Shown: positions 1 to 8,544 of the stretch, piece by piece
Layout of the letters: every line of letters starts with the position of its first letter
Position numbering within the stretch: position 1 is the stretch's first letter
NCBI RefSeq assembly: GCF_025642255.1
Contig: NZ_CP106759.1
Span: 248,001 to 312,000 of the forward strand
From: Stenotrophomonas maltophilia
GTDB lineage: Bacteria > Pseudomonadota > Gammaproteobacteria > Xanthomonadales > Xanthomonadaceae
Direction of reading: 5' to 3'
Length of the DNA stretch: 64,000 nt
The notes under the pieces: model-generated
Told to the model about the DNA's origin: nothing
The model's database searches: none
What the model saw: only the letters and a program-made list of their open reading frames with translations
Program-made: the position numbers and the translations under genes

Positions 1-2
1 TC

Positions 3-1052
3 CCGGCCAGCGTGGTGCAGTGGCTGGTCAACCATGCGGGTCCGCCGCTGGACGTGGATGGACGACTCTATTACCGCCTGCCGCAGGGGCCGCAGCTGCC
101 GGTACTGGTGGCAACGCGGATGAGCCTGAGTTTCCCGTTGCTGATCAGCGCAGTGCCGCTGCATGAGCCCTCGCGCCGCGAGCGCCGCTGCGACCCTGGG
201 GCGACCGCTTCCGATCCGGAACACAACGTGGCCGACAGCATGGAGGGGCTGACCAGTGCCGGCCAGGCCTGCGGCCCGGTGATCACCGCCTTCCGGATCT
301 GCTGGTTCTCCGATGGGGGCATCAGCAGCAACTTCCCGATCCATCTGTTCGACGCGGCGCTGCCGCGCTGGCCGACCTTCGCCATCAACCTGGTCTATCC
401 GCAGCATGCGGAGGAGGTCAGCTCCGGCGGCAATGCACGGCAGGCGCTGGAGCGATCGGTGTTCCTGCCCAGCGAGAACCGCCATGGCTGGCAACGCACC
501 TACCAGTCCATCGCCGCGCCGGTGGCGGCCGGCGAGCTCGGCCGTTTCCTGTTCGCGGTGGTGGCAACCATGCAGAACTGGCGCGACCTGCTGCAGGCGC
601 GTGCGCCGGGCTATCGCGACCGCATCGTGCACGTGACCCTGCAGGGAGACGAGGGCGGCATGAACCTGGACATGCCGCAGGAGGTGCTGACCCGCATCGC
701 CGACAAGGGCAGCCTGGCCGGTGCGCGCTTCTGCGCGTTCTCCTTCGAGAATCACTACTGGATCCGCTGGCGCAACCTGGCCTCGGCCTACCAGCGTTAC
801 ACGCTGGAAGTGGCGCGTACCGACGATCCCGCGCAGCAGGTGCTGGCCTATCGGGCGGCGTACACGATGGTGGCTGCCGGCGTGCCGTCGCCGCCGTCGT
901 ACAAGCTGGGCTCGGAGGACAAGCGGCTGGCGTCACAGCAGTTGTGGGGGCTGATGGTGGAGCAGGGCCGCAGCTGGGAGGATCTCGGCCCGGACCTCAC
1001 CGACGGCGCACCACGGCCGCTGCCGCAGATGAAGGTGACCCCGATCTACTGA
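3..1052 (+). CDS. Patatin-like phospholipase family protein, 3' part
   Basis: The frame is open from the left edge of the window, so the true start and the nucleophile-elbow serine (GxSxG) lie upstream and cannot be seen. The visible part has a segment like the patatin core (ATRMSLSFPLL) and then SDGGISSNFP, whose DGG is the expected catalytic Asp of the Ser-Asp dyad, about 101 residues into the visible part. Patatin-like proteins are lipid acyl hydrolases. A conserved Trp/Arg-rich C-terminal region follows. No signal sequence can be judged. The stop is TGA at 1050-1052, followed by an inverted pair of REP-type palindromes. The family assignment is fairly secure; substrate and location are unknown. 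Confidence 0.75.
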   Translation, partial: PASVVQWLVNHAGPPLDVDGRLYYRLPQGPQLPVLVATRMSLSFPLLISAVPLHEPSRRERRCDPGATASDPEHNVADSMEGLTSAGQACGPVITAFRICWFSDGGISSNFPIHLFDAALPRWPTFAINLVYPQHAEEVSSGGNARQALERSVFLPSENRHGWQRTYQSIAAPVAAGELGRFLFAVVATMQNWRDLLQARAPGYRDRIVHVTLQGDEGGMNLDMPQEVLTRIADKGSLAGARFCAFSFENHYWIRWRNLASAYQRYTLEVARTDDPAQQVLAYRAAYTMVAAGVPSPPSYKLGSEDKRLASQQLWGLMVEQGRSWEDLGPDLTDGAPRPLPQMKVTPIY

Positions 1053-1080
1053 CCGCTGCCGCAGCCGATTGAACTGTTCC

Positions 1081-1185
1081 GGCGGGTGCCGACCTTGTCT
1101 GGTGGGTGCCGACCTTGGTCGGCACGATCTGATCCCTGCGGTGGCTCATCGCCAGGGTTCGTGTCGACCAAGGTCGACACCCACC
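1081..1185. repeat. Inverted pair of REP/SMAG-like palindromes
   Basis: One perfect palindrome has arms GTGCCGACC and GGTCGGCAC (1106-1125), preceded by a degenerate half copy at 1081-1099. A second element in opposite orientation (GTGTCGACC...GGTCGACAC, then CCACC) lies at 1161-1185. Together they can form a long cruciform between two convergent genes (1052 and 1324). A related element occurs at 63128-63158. These match the general form of Stenotrophomonas REP elements. They could also help end transcription, but no T-tract is present. Confidence 0.7.
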
Positions 1186-1323
1186 AGGGCAATGCGTCGT
1201 TCTGACAGCTTGCGAAGATCTGTTGCAACCGGACCCGCCCCGCCATCCCACGGAATGCAAGCTTTTGCCGTTGCTGTTGCTTCGGCCTGTGCAGGTGCAG
1301 GGCGCAGCCCTGCCGAACCAGCC

Positions 1324-2691
1324 CTATCGCCCCGGCAGCTGCGCGAACGCGCGCTGCATGCAGTCCTCGCGCGGGCACACCCGGCAACCCGGGCCGATCG
1401 ACACCGAATTGCCCGGGCTCTGCACATCCAGCCCCAGCGAATACACCAGCCGCTCGGCATGCTGCAGGTCGCAGCCCAGCGCTACTGCGAAGGTCTTGCG
1501 TGGTTGGCCGTGACCAACCGGGCCGCTGCTGACCTGCCGGGCCAGCCAGAAGTGGCGCCGCCCATCGGGCATGCGCGCGGTCTGGGTCAGGATGCGGCCG
1601 GGCTGGTTGAACGCCTCGTAGACGATCCACAGCGGGCATGAGCCACCCACCTGCGAGAAGTGGAAGTCGGTGGCCGAGTGACGCTTGGAGACGTTGCCGG
1701 CGCGGTCCACACGGATGAAGAAGAACGGCAGGCCGGGCGCGCTGCGGCGGGCCAGCGTGCTCAGCCGGTGGCAGACTGCTTCGAAGCCGACACCGAACTG
1801 GTGCGCCAGCAGCTCGATGTCGTAGCTGCTGGCTTCGGCCGCACGCAGGAAGCGCAGGTAGGGCATTACCAGGGCCCCGGCGAAATAGTTCGACAGGCCG
1901 ATGCGCGCCTGCGCGATGCGCGCCTCGTCGCTGAATCCGGCGCGGGCAATCACCGCATCGATCTGCGGCAGGTAGCCGTGCAGTGCCAGTTCGGCGGCCA
2001 TCTGGAAGGCCTGCTGGCCCGGCTCCAGGTAGTCCGGCAGCCACAGCCGGCGGGCACCGGCATCGTAGTGGCGCTTCTCGCGCCCGGCCTGCAAGGCAGT
2101 CACTTCCACCAGCACGCCGTGGCGATCGGCCAGCAACTGGCGCAGGCGCGGGGCGACGTGCCCCGGCGACAGTCCCCATTCGGCGAACAACCGCTCGGCC
2201 AGCTCATCCAGCTCCGGGATGTGGTTGTGCATGCGGTTGAAGAACTCGCGCACCTGGTCGCCCGCCGGCAGGGTGCTGCCGGCACCGGGTTCGCCCAGCT
2301 GGAACTCCAGTGCGGCGGCATGTTCCCGCAACGCAAGGTGGCGGCGATGCAGGTCCAGCAGCGCCCGGCTCACCTGCGGCAGGTTGCCGGCCAGTGCCCG
2401 CAGCTCGGTGGCACTGACGTCGGCCAGCCCCAGGTCCCGCAGGGTTTCGGCCAATGATTCCTGCAATGCCGCGGGTTCATCCTCGTCGAACAGGGCGGAA
2501 ACGTCGCCCAACACCTCCCCCAGCTTCTTCTGCACGGCGGGCGTCAACGGGCGCTTGTTGCGCTCGATCTGGTTCAGGTAGCTGGCAGACAGGCCCAGGG
2601 CGCGGGCCAGGTCGATCTGGCTGTAGCCGCGCTGCTCGCGCAGGCGCAGCAGGCGCAGGCCCAGCTGGCGCTGTGAGGATGGTAGATTCAC
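1324..2691 (-). CDS. XRE-family regulator of short-chain fatty acyl metabolism (ScfR/RamB-like)
   Basis: This 455-aa regulator has an N-terminal XRE helix-turn-helix (about residues 8-65, QIDLARALGLSASYLNQIE). A long ImmA/IrrE-type middle region follows, then the C-terminal Cys-rich signature GCRVCPREDCMQRAF typical of ScfR/RamB/MccR-type regulators. These usually sense acyl-CoA or short-chain acid status. The expected HExxH of an active ImmA/IrrE peptidase is not visible (the region reads ELALHGYL), so a ligand-sensing rather than proteolytic role is likely. The start is GTG at 2691 and has no good Shine-Dalgarno sequence. It is transcribed divergently from the valine degradation operon, which it probably controls; that link is inferred from position. 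Confidence 0.8.
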   Translation of the reverse strand: MNLPSSQRQLGLRLLRLREQRGYSQIDLARALGLSASYLNQIERNKRPLTPAVQKKLGEVLGDVSALFDEDEPAALQESLAETLRDLGLADVSATELRALAGNLPQVSRALLDLHRRHLALREHAAALEFQLGEPGAGSTLPAGDQVREFFNRMHNHIPELDELAERLFAEWGLSPGHVAPRLRQLLADRHGVLVEVTALQAGREKRHYDAGARRLWLPDYLEPGQQAFQMAAELALHGYLPQIDAVIARAGFSDEARIAQARIGLSNYFAGALVMPYLRFLRAAEASSYDIELLAHQFGVGFEAVCHRLSTLARRSAPGLPFFFIRVDRAGNVSKRHSATDFHFSQVGGSCPLWIVYEAFNQPGRILTQTARMPDGRRHFWLARQVSSGPVGHGQPRKTFAVALGCDLQHAERLVYSLGLDVQSPGNSVSIGPGCRVCPREDCMQRAFAQLPGR

Positions 2692-2768
2692 AGAATTAAC
2701 AGGAATCGTGAGGGGTGTTGGCCAGATTAAGCGGATTCAGGCCGGAAATCGAGGCGGCGGCTGTGAAT
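2686..2768. promoter_or_regulatory. Divergent promoter region with inverted CTGTGAAT octamers
   Basis: The 112-bp gap between the regulator and mmsA contains ATTCACAG at 2686-2693 and its exact inverse CTGTGAAT at 2761-2768. The left copy covers the regulator's GTG start. The right copy overlaps a possible -10 for mmsA (GAATAAT around 2765-2771). Facing copies at both transcription units suggest operator half-sites for an autoregulated local repressor. This is read directly from the sequence, but its function is inference. Confidence 0.35.
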
Positions 2769-2803
2769 AATGCCAAGCATCTTTCGCACCCCTGGATGTC
2801 GTC

Positions 2804-4309
2804 ATGACTGTTGCAGCGCCCCGTATCCGCATGCTGATCGATGGCCAGTTCGTCGAATCGGCGACCTCCCACTGGCAGGACGTGATCAACCCGGCCACCC
2901 AGGACGTGCTGGCCCAGGTCCCGTTCGCCACCACCGCTGAAGTGGACGCTGCCGTGGCCGCCGCCAAGGAAGCGTTCAAGACCTGGCGCAAGACCCCGAT
3001 CGGCACCCGTGCGCGCATCTTCCTGAAGTACCAGCAGCTGATCCGCGAGAACATGAGCGAGCTGGCGCACATCCTCACTGCCGAACAGGGCAAGACCCTG
3101 CCGGATGCCGAAGGCGATGTGTTCCGCGGCCTGGAAGTGGTCGAGCACGCCGCCGCCATCGGCAACCTGCAGCTGGGCGAGCTGGCCAACAACGTGGCCA
3201 ACGGCGTGGATACCTACACGATCATGCAGCCGCTGGGCGTGTGCGCCGGCATCACCCCGTTCAACTTCCCGGCGATGATTCCGCTGTGGATGTTCCCGAT
3301 GGCCATCGCCACCGGCAACACCTTCATTCTCAAGCCGTCCGAGCAGGACCCGATGGTCACCATGCGCCTGGTTGAACTGGCGCTGGAAGCCGGCATTCCG
3401 AAGGGCGTGCTGAATGTGGTCCACGGTGGCGAGGAAGTGGTCAACGCGATCTGCGACCACCCGGACATCAAGGCGGTCTCCTTCGTGGGTTCCACCCGCG
3501 TGGGTACCCACGTGTACAACCGTGCGTCGCTGGCCGGCAAGCGCGTGCAGTGCATGATGGGCGCCAAGAACCACGCCGTGGTGCTGCCGGATGCCAACAA
3601 GGAGCAGACCCTCAATGCGATGGTCGGTGCCGCCTTCGGTGCCGCCGGCCAGCGCTGCATGGCGGCCTCTACGCTGGTGCTGGTGGGTGAAGCGCGCGGC
3701 TGGGTGCAGGATCTGGTGGCCAAGGCCAAGACCCTGAAGGTCAGCGGTGGCACCGTGTCCGGTACCGATGTCGGCCCGGTGATTTCCTGCAGCGCGCGCG
3801 AGCGCGTGGAAGGCCTGATCGCCTCGGGCGTGGAGCAGGGCGCGCAGCTGGTGCTCGATGGCCGCAATCCGCAGGTCGATGGCTTCGAGAAGGGCAACTT
3901 CGTCGGCCCGACCATCTTTGCCGGTGTCACCACCGACATGCGCATCTACCAGGAAGAAATCTTCGGGCCGGTGCTGGTGATCCTGGAAGCGGAAACGCTG
4001 GAAGACGCCATCGCGATGGTCAACAGCAACCCGAACGGCAACGGCACCGCACTGTTCACCCAGTCCGGCGCCGCCGCGCGCAGGTTCCAGGAAGACATCG
4101 ACGTCGGCCAGGTCGGCATCAACGTGCCGATCCCGGTGCCGGTGCCGCTGTTCTCCTTCACTGGTTCGCGCGCCTCCAAGCTGGGTGACCTGGGCCCGTA
4201 CGGCAAGCAGGTGGTGCTGTTCTACACCCAGACCAAGACCGTCACCGCGCGCTGGTTCGATGACGAGACGCTGAGCCACGGCGTCAACACCACGATCAGC
4301 CTGAAGTAA
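2804..4309 (+). CDS. mmsA: CoA-acylating methylmalonate-semialdehyde dehydrogenase
   Basis: This 501-aa cytosolic ALDH-superfamily enzyme converts methylmalonate semialdehyde to propionyl-CoA with NAD+ and CoA, the last step of valine breakdown. It also acts on malonate semialdehyde. Family marks are [15 protein letters not shown] (151-165), the NAD-binding FVGSTRVG, and the catalytic Cys285 in GQRCMA. As in true MmsA proteins, MGAKNHAVV (252-260) replaces the usual general-base Glu motif of hydrolytic ALDHs. It is the first gene of a five-gene operon and lies 14 bp before the acyl-CoA dehydrogenase gene. Length matches the family. Confidence 0.95.
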   Translation: MTVAAPRIRMLIDGQFVESATSHWQDVINPATQDVLAQVPFATTAEVDAAVAAAKEAFKTWRKTPIGTRARIFLKYQQLIRENMSELAHILTAEQGKTLPDAEGDVFRGLEVVEHAAAIGNLQLGELANNVANGVDTYTIMQPLGVCAGITPFNFPAMIPLWMFPMAIATGNTFILKPSEQDPMVTMRLVELALEAGIPKGVLNVVHGGEEVVNAICDHPDIKAVSFVGSTRVGTHVYNRASLAGKRVQCMMGAKNHAVVLPDANKEQTLNAMVGAAFGAAGQRCMAASTLVLVGEARGWVQDLVAKAKTLKVSGGTVSGTDVGPVISCSARERVEGLIASGVEQGAQLVLDGRNPQVDGFEKGNFVGPTIFAGVTTDMRIYQEEIFGPVLVILEAETLEDAIAMVNSNPNGNGTALFTQSGAAARRFQEDIDVGQVGINVPIPVPVPLFSFTGSRASKLGDLGPYGKQVVLFYTQTKTVTARWFDDETLSHGVNTTISLK

Positions 4310-4323
4310 CGGCAGGAGCAGCC

Positions 4324-5490
4324 ATGAGCCACTCGATGACGACGGAACTGGAAGAAGCGCAGCAGGCCTACCGCGAGGCCGCCCGCGACTTCGCACTGGC
4401 CGAACTGGCGCCGCACGCCGCGCGATGGGATGCGGAGGGCATCTTTCCGCGCGAGGCGATCGCCAAGGCCGGTGAACTGGGCTTCTGCGGTCTGTACATG
4501 GACCCGGAAGTGGGCGGCAGCGGCCTGAGCCGGCTGGACGCCGCCGTCGTCATCGAGGAGCTCGCCAGCGTCGATCCCTCGACCGCGGCCTACATCAGTA
4601 TCCACAACATGGCCTCGTGGATGGTGTCCAAGTGGGGTCAGCCGGCACTGCGCGACGCGTGGGGCAACGATCTGGCGGCGGGCATCAAGCTGGCCTCGTA
4701 CTGCCTGACCGAACCGGGCGCCGGTTCCGATGCCGCCTCGCTGAAAACCACCGCCGTGCGCGATGGCGACCACTTCGTGCTGAACGGCGCCAAGGCCTTC
4801 ATCTCCGGCGCCGGCGCCACCGAACTGCTGGTGGTGATGGCGCGCACCGGCGGTGCCGGTGCCGGCGGCGTCAGCGCCATCGCGGTGCCGTCGGACCTGC
4901 CGGGCATCAGCTTCGGCCGCAAGGAAGAGAAGATGGGCTGGAACAGCCAGCCCACCCGTGGCATCACCTTCGAGAACGTCCGCGTGCCGGTCAGCCACCT
5001 TCTGGGAGAGGAAGGCGGTGGCTTCAAGCTGGCGATGAAGGGACTCGATGGCGGCCGCATCAACATCGCCGCCTGTTCGCTGGGTGCCGCGCAGGGCGCG
5101 CTGGATGCCGCACGCCGCTACATGGGCGAGCGTCGCCAGTTCGGCAAGGCGCTGGCCGAGTTCCAGGCACTGCAGTTCAAGCTGGCCGACATGGTCACCC
5201 AGCTGGTGGCCGCCCGGCAGATGGTGCATACCGCCGCGCGCAAGCTCGATGCCGGCGCCAGCGACGCCAACGTGTGGTGCGCAATGGCCAAGCGCTTCGC
5301 CACCGATGCCGGTTTCACTGTCTGCAACGAAGCGCTGCAGATCCACGGCGGCTACGGCTACATCCGCGAATACCCGATCGAACGCCTGCTGCGTGACTGC
5401 CGCGTGCACCAGATCCTGGAAGGCACCAACGAGATCATGCGGGTGATCGTTGCCCGTCACCTGCTCAACACCGAAGAGGAACTGCGATGA
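4324..5490 (+). CDS. Acyl-CoA dehydrogenase, probably isobutyryl-CoA dehydrogenase
   Basis: This 388-aa FAD enzyme has the standard acyl-CoA dehydrogenase layout: TEPGAGSDAASLKT in the middle beta domain, RRQFGKALAEFQALQF in the C-terminal helical domain, and ILEGTNEIMR near the end, which carries the likely catalytic base Glu366. Position between mmsA and two crotonase genes, and similarity in form to ACAD8-type enzymes, point to oxidation of isobutyryl-CoA to methacrylyl-CoA, with electrons passed to ETF. A GGAG-containing Shine-Dalgarno (ggcaggagcagcc) precedes ATG 4324. Its stop overlaps the next start by ATGA. Family certain; the precise substrate is inferred from context. Confidence 0.88.
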   Translation: MSHSMTTELEEAQQAYREAARDFALAELAPHAARWDAEGIFPREAIAKAGELGFCGLYMDPEVGGSGLSRLDAAVVIEELASVDPSTAAYISIHNMASWMVSKWGQPALRDAWGNDLAAGIKLASYCLTEPGAGSDAASLKTTAVRDGDHFVLNGAKAFISGAGATELLVVMARTGGAGAGGVSAIAVPSDLPGISFGRKEEKMGWNSQPTRGITFENVRVPVSHLLGEEGGGFKLAMKGLDGGRINIAACSLGAAQGALDAARRYMGERRQFGKALAEFQALQFKLADMVTQLVAARQMVHTAARKLDAGASDANVWCAMAKRFATDAGFTVCNEALQIHGGYGYIREYPIERLLRDCRVHQILEGTNEIMRVIVARHLLNTEEELR

Positions 5491-6284
5491 AGGATTGGCG
5501 TACCCAGGAGCACGTGGGCCTGAAGGTCGAGGCCGATGGCCACACCGCCGTGGTCACCCTGCACAACCCGCCGGCGCATACCTGGACCGTGCACAGCCTG
5601 TCCGCGCTGCGCGACCTGGTGGCTGCGCTCAATGCGGACCGCGACATCTACGCGCTGGTGATCACCGGTGATGGCGAGAAGTTCTTCTCCGCCGGCGCGG
5701 ATCTGAACCAGTTCGCCTCCGGCGACAAGGCCGCCGCGCGCGAGGCCGCACGCCGCTTCGGCGAAGCCTTCGAGGCGCTGTCCGGCTTCCGCGGCGTGTC
5801 GATCGCCGCAATCAACGGCTATGCGATGGGCGGCGGGCTGGAATGCGCGCTGGCCTGCGACCTGCGCATCATCGAAGACCATGCCCAGGTCGCGCTGCCG
5901 GAGGCCACCGTCGGCCTGCTGCCGTGCGCCGGTGGTACCCAGAACCTGCCTCGGCTGGTGGGCGAGGGCTGGGCCAAGCGCATGATCCTGCTGGGCGAGC
6001 GCATCAATGCCGAGACCGCGCTGCGCATCGGCCTGGCCGAGGAGAAGGTCGGCAAGGGCGAGTCCAAGGCGCTGGCGCTGGAATGGGCGAAGAAGGCCGG
6101 CAAGCAGAGCCCGACCAGCATCGCGGCCTGCAAGACGCTGGTGCAGTCCACCCGCACCGGCACCCATGCCTCGGCGCTGGTGGCCGAACGCGAGGCCTTC
6201 GTCGATCTGTTCGATACCGCCGACCAGGTCGAGGGCGTGAACGCCTTCCTGGAAAAGCGCGCCGCGCAGTGGAAGAACGCATGA
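5487..6284 (+). CDS. Enoyl-CoA hydratase (crotonase family), probably methacrylyl-CoA hydratase
   Basis: This 265-aa crotonase-fold enzyme keeps both catalytic glutamates of true hydratases: Glu119 in GGGLECALACD and Glu139 in LPEATVGLLP. The oxyanion-hole segment FSAGADLNQF is at about 67-76. In the operon it would hydrate methacrylyl-CoA to 3-hydroxyisobutyryl-CoA. It is translationally coupled on both sides by ATGA overlaps (5487-5490 and 6281-6284). Length is normal for the family. Substrate is assigned from operon context. Confidence 0.88.
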   Translation: MKDWRTQEHVGLKVEADGHTAVVTLHNPPAHTWTVHSLSALRDLVAALNADRDIYALVITGDGEKFFSAGADLNQFASGDKAAAREAARRFGEAFEALSGFRGVSIAAINGYAMGGGLECALACDLRIIEDHAQVALPEATVGLLPCAGGTQNLPRLVGEGWAKRMILLGERINAETALRIGLAEEKVGKGESKALALEWAKKAGKQSPTSIAACKTLVQSTRTGTHASALVAEREAFVDLFDTADQVEGVNAFLEKRAAQWKNA

Positions 6285-7456
6285 CCACCGACACCGTTGC
6301 CGACGAAGCGCCGGTCCTGTTCGAAGAGCGCGTGGCCGGTAATGGCGCGCGCATCGGCATCGCCACGCTGAACGCGCCGCGCACGCTCAATGGCTTCTCG
6401 CTGCCGATGGCGCACCTGCTGCTGAAGCAGCTCAATGCCTGGGCCGACGACGACGGCATCGCGATGGTGGTGCTGCAGGGCGCCGGTGAAAAGGCGTTCT
6501 GCGCCGGCGGTGACCTGCACAGCCTGTACCAGAGCATGCGTGCATTCCGCGAGGCCGGCCGCAGCGATATCCGCGACAACGACTACGCGGCCGAGTTCTT
6601 CGACGTCGAGTACCGCGTGGATTACCTCATCCACACCTATGCCAAGCCGATCCTGTGCTGGGGCCATGGCATCGTCATGGGAGGGGGCATCGGCCTGATG
6701 TCCGGTGCCAGCCACCGCGTGGTCAGCGAGCGCTCCAAGCTCGCGTTCCCGGAGATCACCGTCGGTCTGTTCCCGGACGTGGGTGGCAGCTGGCTGCTGC
6801 CGCGCGTGCCGGGCAAGGGTGGCCTGTTCCTGGCCTTGACCGGTGCACTGCTCAACCCGGGCGATGCGATCTATGCCGGCCTGGCCGACGTGCACGTGGC
6901 CGAAGCGCGCCGCAGCGATGTGTTCGATGCACTGCTGCAGGTGGCCTGGTCACGCGACGCCGCGAGCAACCACGAGCGCCTGGGCCACCTGCTGCAATCG
7001 TATGCCAGCGATGCCGCGACCGGTCCGCTGCTGGCCAACGCGGCGAAGGTCGACGCACTGTGCGATGGCGATGACCTCGATGCCATCGTCGAAGGCATCG
7101 CCCACCTGCAGACCGAGGATGCCTGGCTGCAGGCCGCCCAGAAGACCCTCGCGGCCGGCGCGCCCGGTTCGGCGCGGCTGGCGTTCGAGCTGCAGCGCCG
7201 CAGTGCGGGCCAGGATCTGGCTGCAGTCTACCGCCTGGAATACATCGTCGCCCTGCACTGCGCTGCCCACGGCGATTTCGCCGAAGGCATCCGTGCGCTG
7301 CTGATCGACAAGGACCGCACGCCGTCGTGGAACCCCGGCACGCTGGCCGAAGCCAGCGCCCTGTGGGCAGATACGTTCTTCGCTTCGCCCTGGGCCGATG
7401 CCGCGCATCCGCTGGCCGACCTGGGTACCCCTGCCGCTGAAAGGAGCCTGGCATGA
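6281..7456 (+). CDS. 3-hydroxyisobutyryl-CoA hydrolase
   Basis: The protein is 391 aa, longer than a simple enoyl-CoA hydratase and right for the HIBCH subfamily. FCAGGDLHSLY (73-83) and PEITVGLFPDVGGS (157-170) carry the Glu158/Asp166 pair expected for thioester hydrolysis, and the C-terminal extension (about 260-391) is typical of HIBCH. It releases CoA from 3-hydroxyisobutyryl-CoA and gives the free acid used by MmsB. ATG 6281 was chosen because it gives the family N-terminus and an ATGA overlap with the upstream stop. An open frame runs further upstream inside the preceding gene but has no family similarity. Confidence 0.9.
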   Translation: MTTDTVADEAPVLFEERVAGNGARIGIATLNAPRTLNGFSLPMAHLLLKQLNAWADDDGIAMVVLQGAGEKAFCAGGDLHSLYQSMRAFREAGRSDIRDNDYAAEFFDVEYRVDYLIHTYAKPILCWGHGIVMGGGIGLMSGASHRVVSERSKLAFPEITVGLFPDVGGSWLLPRVPGKGGLFLALTGALLNPGDAIYAGLADVHVAEARRSDVFDALLQVAWSRDAASNHERLGHLLQSYASDAATGPLLANAAKVDALCDGDDLDAIVEGIAHLQTEDAWLQAAQKTLAAGAPGSARLAFELQRRSAGQDLAAVYRLEYIVALHCAAHGDFAEGIRALLIDKDRTPSWNPGTLAEASALWADTFFASPWADAAHPLADLGTPAAERSLA

Positions 7457-8343
7457 GCCGCATTGCATTCATTGGGTTGGGCAACATGGGTGGCCCGATG
7501 GCCGCCAATCTGGTCAAGAACGGCCACACCGTGCGCGTGTTCGATCTGGTGCCGGCCGCCGTGCAGGCCGCCGTCGACGCCGGTGCCGGTGCCGCGTCGT
7601 CAGCACGTGACACCCTGGCCGACGCCGAGGTGGTGATCTCGATGCTGCCGGCCAGTCGCCACGTCGAAGGCCTGTACCTCGGCGATGACGGCATTCTCGC
7701 CGCGATTCCGGCCGGCGCGCTGGTCATCGATTGCAGCACGATCGCTCCGGCCAGCGCCCGCAAGGTGTCCGAAGCGGCGGCCGCACGCGGCCTGCAGATG
7801 ATCGATGCGCCGGTTTCCGGCGGCACGGCCGGTGCCCAGGCCGGCACCCTCACCTTCATCGTCGGTGGTGAGGAGGATGCACTGGAGCGTGCGCGCCCGG
7901 TGCTGCAGGCGATGGGCAGGAACATCTTCCACGTTGGCGCCAGTGGTGCCGGCCAGGTGGCCAAGCTGTGCAACAACATGGCGCTGGGCGTGATCATGGC
8001 CGTCACCGGCGAGGCCATCGCACTGGGCGTGGCGCACGGTCTGGACCCGAAGGTGCTGTCGCAGATGATGGCGGTGAGCACCGGCCGCAGCTGGGCCACC
8101 GAAGTGTGCAATCCGTGGCCGGGCGTGCTGGAGAATGCGCCGGCCTCGCGTGGCTACAGCGGCGGCTTCGGGAGCGACCTGATGCTCAAGGACATGGGCC
8201 TGGCAGTGGAAGCGGCGATGAGTGTCGGCGCCTCGATCCCGCTGGGTGAAGTGGCCCGCAACCTGTATTCGATGAATCATCAGGCCGGGCGCGGCAAGCT
8301 GGATTTCTCCAGCGTCGTACAGCTCATCACCAGCGAGAAGTAA
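7453..8343 (+). CDS. mmsB: 3-hydroxyisobutyrate dehydrogenase
   Basis: This 296-aa beta-hydroxyacid dehydrogenase oxidises 3-hydroxyisobutyrate to methylmalonate semialdehyde, the substrate of MmsA. The Rossmann motif IGLGNMGGPMA is at 7-17, with Asp31 after the second strand, which favours NAD+. The substrate-binding DAPVSGGTAGAQAG is at 118-131, and the catalytic Lys171 lies in GQVAKLCNNM. It starts within the ATGA overlap at 7453 and closes the operon. A rho-independent terminator follows 44 bp after the stop. Confidence 0.95.
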   Translation: MSRIAFIGLGNMGGPMAANLVKNGHTVRVFDLVPAAVQAAVDAGAGAASSARDTLADAEVVISMLPASRHVEGLYLGDDGILAAIPAGALVIDCSTIAPASARKVSEAAAARGLQMIDAPVSGGTAGAQAGTLTFIVGGEEDALERARPVLQAMGRNIFHVGASGAGQVAKLCNNMALGVIMAVTGEAIALGVAHGLDPKVLSQMMAVSTGRSWATEVCNPWPGVLENAPASRGYSGGFGSDLMLKDMGLAVEAAMSVGASIPLGEVARNLYSMNHQAGRGKLDFSSVVQLITSEK

Positions 8344-8387
8344 GCGAATGCGTCCCTGGCCGCGTGCCGGGGCCCACCCGGGGTGGG

Positions 8388-8429
8388 ATGGGCGGATGCC
8401 TGGTTTCGACCGGCATCCGCCCATTTTTT
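8388..8429 (+). terminator. Rho-independent terminator of the valine operon
   Basis: A 13-bp stem (ATGGGCGGATGCC paired with GGCATCCGCCCAT) has an 11-nt loop and runs directly into a T6 tract at 8424-8429. It lies just after mmsB and is one of the clearest terminators in the window. Confidence 0.9.
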
Positions 8430-8445
8430 CTGCGCTTGGAGCCCC

Positions 8446-8537
8446 GGGGTCAGATCCCTTTCGCAACGCGAAAGGGATCTGACCCCATTTAGCCGCTGGG
8501 GTCAGAGCCCTTTGCCGTTGCAAAGGGATCCGACCCC
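8446..8537. repeat. Tandem pair of long GGGGTCAGA-type palindromes
   Basis: Two nearly identical hairpins stand side by side. The first is at 8446-8486, with arms GGGGTCAGATCCCTTTCGC and the perfect reverse complement around a 3-nt centre. The second is at 8498-8537, with arms GGGGTCAGAGCCCTTTGC and GCAAAGGGATCCGACCCC. They lie between mmsB and the convergent ohr gene. They differ from the GTAG-type REP elements elsewhere in the window and look like a separate repeat family. Confidence 0.75.
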
Positions 8538-8544
8538 GCCTCCA

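Noticed and set aside
2696..4396. 566-codon open frame antisense to mmsA
   Set aside because: It mirrors the codon pattern of mmsA in high-GC DNA, is rich in His/Gly/Arg/Ala, and shows no domain; mmsA is certain.
5843..7456. Upstream-extended version of the HIBCH gene
   Set aside because: The first 146 codons read inside the enoyl-CoA hydratase gene in another frame and have no crotonase similarity; ATG 6281 gives the proper N-terminus.
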